Positions 61,903 to 64,000 of a stretch of DNA of 64,000 bases are shown in pieces (position 1 is the stretch's first letter; every line of letters begins with the position of its first letter). The notes beneath the pieces were generated by a model that worked only from the letters and a program-made list of their open reading frames with translations, was not told the origin of the DNA and searched no databases. The stretch covers positions 186,001 through 250,000 of the forward strand of contig JAPOXA010000037.1 of assembly GCA_026707325.1 (NCBI GenBank), given 5' to 3'. Origin of the DNA: Acidobacteriota bacterium (GTDB lineage: Bacteria > Acidobacteriota > Thermoanaerobaculia > Multivoradales > Multivoraceae). The translations under genes and the position numbers were made by a program.

Positions 61903-62454
61903 ATGACGAGACGTTTGGCGGTCGGTCTGCTGGTCGGCCTGGGCGTGGCCGGAGCCGTCCTGGTGGCGGTGTTCGGCTTCCTCGTGTCGAGCATCCTCGC
62001 GGGTGCCGAGCCGCCGGAGGTCTCGGAACTCGATCCGATCCTGACCAGCTTCCAGTTGGACACGCTGGACGGGTCGCGGCTGGGTCCGCCGGACCTGCGG
62101 GGCGATGTCGTCGTGGTCGACATGTGGGCGAGCTGGTGCAAGCCCTGCGTCGTCCAGGCGGAGATCCTCGAGCGGCTGCGCGAGGAGTACGCCGGCCAGG
62201 GTGTGTCCTTCCTCGCCCTGAACAGCGGGGAGGACCTGGAAACGGTCCGCGGATACGTCGAGAAGACCCCGTTCAGCTACCCGGTGCTGCTGGACCCCGA
62301 CGAGGAGGTGATGGGCGCGGCGGGACTCTACGCCTTGCCGACGCTCCTGGTGCTGGACCCGCGGGGCGACCTCTCCTACATCTCGATCGGCATCACCGGG
62401 GCCAGCGTGGTTCGCAACGCGATCGAGGAGGCGCTCGCGTCCGCGACCGGCTGA
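61903..62454 (+). CDS. TlpA/ResA-like thioredoxin-fold protein
   Basis: A 183-residue membrane-anchored, periplasm-facing thioredoxin. N-terminal anchor helix (about 5-30, LAVGLLVGLGVAGAVLVAVF) is followed by a TlpA domain. The active site WCKPC has C79 and C82 in MWASWCKPCVVQ. The C-terminal AGLYALPTLLVLDPRG has the cis-Pro loop. Such proteins reduce disulfides for cytochrome c maturation or act on other exported proteins. ATG 61903 has a TAGTCT box 6 nt upstream and no Shine-Dalgarno. Confidence 0.87.
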   Translation: MTRRLAVGLLVGLGVAGAVLVAVFGFLVSSILAGAEPPEVSELDPILTSFQLDTLDGSRLGPPDLRGDVVVVDMWASWCKPCVVQAEILERLREEYAGQGVSFLALNSGEDLETVRGYVEKTPFSYPVLLDPDEEVMGAAGLYALPTLLVLDPRGDLSYISIGITGASVVRNAIEEALASATG

Positions 62455-62502
62455 GGTCCGGGACGGGCGGCGGCTCCCGCGAACCGGGAGGGCCATCGCG
62501 TC

Positions 62503-62739
62503 GTGATCAACATCCGCAACCTCTCGATCAAGTGCGGCTACTGCGACACCTACCAGACGCTCTGCGCCTACCGCCGTCGGGACGACTGGAACGTCTACGT
62601 CTACGAGTGCGAGAACGATGTCTGCGATCCGGAGCGCAGCCGGACCCTCGTCGAAGTGCCGGGCGAACTCGATGAGTTCGCGCGCCGGGATCCGGCCTGG
62701 GAACACGGACGGCGCCATACCGGCGGCGGCCACGACTGA
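62503..62739 (+). CDS. Small zinc-ribbon-like protein
   Basis: A 78-residue protein of unknown function. Cysteines are arranged as CGYCDTYQTLC near 11-21 and CENDVC near 36-41, plausibly one zinc site. A charged tail ends HGRRHTGGGHD. GTG 62503 begins just after a GGGAGG. Its last 68 bp overlap the N-terminal part of the following methyltransferase gene in another frame, so the two may be coupled. Confidence 0.6.
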   Translation: MINIRNLSIKCGYCDTYQTLCAYRRRDDWNVYVYECENDVCDPERSRTLVEVPGELDEFARRDPAWEHGRRHTGGGHD

Positions 62740-64000
62740 GTCGACTCGCCGGAAGCGGCCGCTGTCGGCCGAGCGCCTGGAAGCGCTGGCGGCCCTGGCC
62801 GGCATCAATCGCCTCGAACTGACCATCGAGAAGCTTGTGCTCGGCGGCGACGGCCTCGCGCGGTGGCGCGGGATGCCGGTCTTCGTGCCGCGGGCCGCCC
62901 CCGGCGACGTGGTCGAGGTCAGGATCACCGAGCGTCGCCCGAGCTACGCCCGCGCGGAGATCGAAGAGGTGAAGACCCCGGGGCCACTACGGCGGGAGGC
63001 GCCGTGTCCGTACTACGAGCGTTGCGGCGGCTGCCAGCTCCAGCACATCGAGGACGCGGCGCAGTTGGGACTCAAGGCGGCGGCGGCCATGGAGACGTTG
63101 CGCCGGCTGGGCGGCATCGATCCGGCCCAGCTCGCCGCGTGCCGCTTCGAGGAGCCGGTGAGCGAGAGGGCGTGGGGCTATCGGCTGCGGGCGCAGGTCC
63201 ATGTCGACGCGAGTGCGGAAGAGTCGTTCGGCGTCGGCTTCCGGCGGCGTCGCAGCCATGATCTGGTTTTGGTCGACCGCTGCGCGGTGCTGGCTCCGGC
63301 GCTCGAGAACGAGCTGCGCGGTCTGTCCTCGCTGCTGGGCGACGCGGCTGCAGCTTCCAGGACGCCGCCGAGCCGCCTCAGTCTGGCGACGGCGGGCCTG
63401 GAGCGGGACTCCCCGGTGGTCGCGGCGCCGCCGGTCGACGGGCTGCCGGGCGGTGAACTTGAGATCGACCTCTTTGGAAAACGGCTCAGCTACGACGCCC
63501 GCTGCTTCTTCCAGGCCCACGGCGGGCTCCTGGAGTCGCTTCTGTTGTCGGCGGTCGGACCCTTCGAGGGCGAGGCCGCCGTGGAGCTCTACGCCGGCGT
63601 TGGCTTCTTCACCGTCGGTCTCGCCGACCGCTACCGGTCCGTCACGGCCGTGGAAGCCGAGTCGGTCGCTGCACGCTACGCGCGGAACAACCTGCGCCGC
63701 AACGGTCTCCGCCACTGCCGCGTCGACCGGTCGGCGGTCGAGAGCTGGATCGATCGACGTCGCGGCGGCCCCGGTCTGGAAGCCGGCCTCGACCGTGTCC
63801 TCGTCGATCCGCCCCGCGCCGGCCTCTCGCGAAAGGTCCGCAGCGCCCTCCTCAGCGCCGCGCCCCGCCGCCTGACCTACGTCTCCTGCGACCCCGCCAC
63901 CCTCGCCCGCGACCTCGGCGACCTGACCCGCGACTTCGACCTCGAGTCCATCTCCTTCTTCGACGTCTTCCCGCAGACCGCCCACCTCGAAACCGTCGCG
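62672..64000 (+). CDS. RumA/RlmD-type 23S rRNA (uracil-5-)-methyltransferase, 3' end outside window
   Basis: A SAM-dependent m5U methyltransferase; 443 codons are visible and the frame is open at the right edge. A TRAM-like start (LTIEKLVLGGDGLARW) is followed by CPYYERCGGCQLQH, with iron-sulfur cysteines C112, C118, C121 (a fourth ligand would be C141 or further). The methyltransferase domain has ELYAGVGFFTVGLA, DRVLVDPPRAGLSRKV and YVSCDPATLARDL with nucleophile C406. ATG 62672 is the first good start in frame, overlapping the zinc-ribbon gene by 68 bp; its first about 45 residues are poorly conserved. Whether it acts on U1939 or U747 is not decided. Confidence 0.9.
   Translation, partial: MSSRAGIRPGNTDGAIPAAATTESTRRKRPLSAERLEALAALAGINRLELTIEKLVLGGDGLARWRGMPVFVPRAAPGDVVEVRITERRPSYARAEIEEVKTPGPLRREAPCPYYERCGGCQLQHIEDAAQLGLKAAAAMETLRRLGGIDPAQLAACRFEEPVSERAWGYRLRAQVHVDASAEESFGVGFRRRRSHDLVLVDRCAVLAPALENELRGLSSLLGDAAAASRTPPSRLSLATAGLERDSPVVAAPPVDGLPGGELEIDLFGKRLSYDARCFFQAHGGLLESLLLSAVGPFEGEAAVELYAGVGFFTVGLADRYRSVTAVEAESVAARYARNNLRRNGLRHCRVDRSAVESWIDRRRGGPGLEAGLDRVLVDPPRAGLSRKVRSALLSAAPRRLTYVSCDPATLARDLGDLTRDFDLESISFFDVFPQTAHLETVA

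Overview
The window reads as a stretch of a high-GC (by eye close to 70% G+C), Gram-negative-type bacterial chromosome. It carries lipopolysaccharide-type functions (a GT2 of the core-LPS kind, a PagL-like deacylase and a LolC/E-type permease), RNase Y with YmdB, a class II cobalamin-dependent ribonucleotide reductase, cobalamin-dependent MetH, and a methylmalonyl-CoA branch. This mix, together with a LuxC/LuxE pair and a C-terminal domain I associate with Acidobacteriota proteins, suggests Acidobacteriota (possibly Thermoanaerobaculia-like). That placement is inference. Nearly all genes are housekeeping and densely packed, with many 1-4 bp stop/start overlaps and frequent GTG/TTG starts.

Layout. 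1-2.9 kb: 3' end of zapA, a likely 6S RNA, rny, ymdB. 2.9-4.3 kb: divergent GT2 and PagL-like genes. 4.3-10.9 kb: a run of Trm112-like, polyprenyl synthase, tlyA, nadK, ribBA, gmd-like and amidase genes. 11-18.5 kb: acyl-CoA carboxylase beta subunit, sat-cysC, VanZ-like, metH. 18.5-25.8 kb: an accessory island with a truncated tyrosine recombinase abutting a truncated Ig/PPC/metzincin-like protein, an unknown secreted protein, a GT-C-like membrane protein and a second Ig/PPC protein. 25.8-33.5 kb: ABC-F, MauE-like, LuxC, LuxE, and a RecB-like nuclease/XPD-like helicase fusion. 33.5-43.8 kb: hflKC, nucleoside transporter, CPBP protease, acyl-CoA dehydrogenase, glpX, dcd, an anti-sigma kinase/STAS pair, a degenerate S41 protein, mazG, DUF1844. 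43.8-47.1 kb: dnaK, HspR-like regulator, DnaC-like ATPase. 47.4-64 kb: SpoIID-like, meaB, mce, carA, LolC-like, carB, methylmalonyl-CoA mutase (reverse), nrdJ, TlpA-like, zinc-ribbon protein, and a 23S rRNA m5U methyltransferase running off the right edge.

Genes that work together. The mutase, its chaperone MeaB, the epimerase and possibly the carboxyltransferase form a propionyl/methylmalonyl-CoA branch. Three separate cobalamin enzymes (MetH, NrdJ, mutase) lie in 64 kb, but I see no cobalamin riboswitch. CarA and CarB flank a permease. DnaK is followed by its likely MerR-type repressor.

Two genome-wide patterns stand out. First, a modular family of short GC-rich hairpins (GCGGGTC-N4-GACCCGC, GCCGGCC-N4-GGCCGGC and variants) recurs at eight places, at least four of them inside reading frames. 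Second, at least eight genes have a TANNNT box ending 6-10 nt before the start codon, which would give leaderless or nearly leaderless mRNAs.
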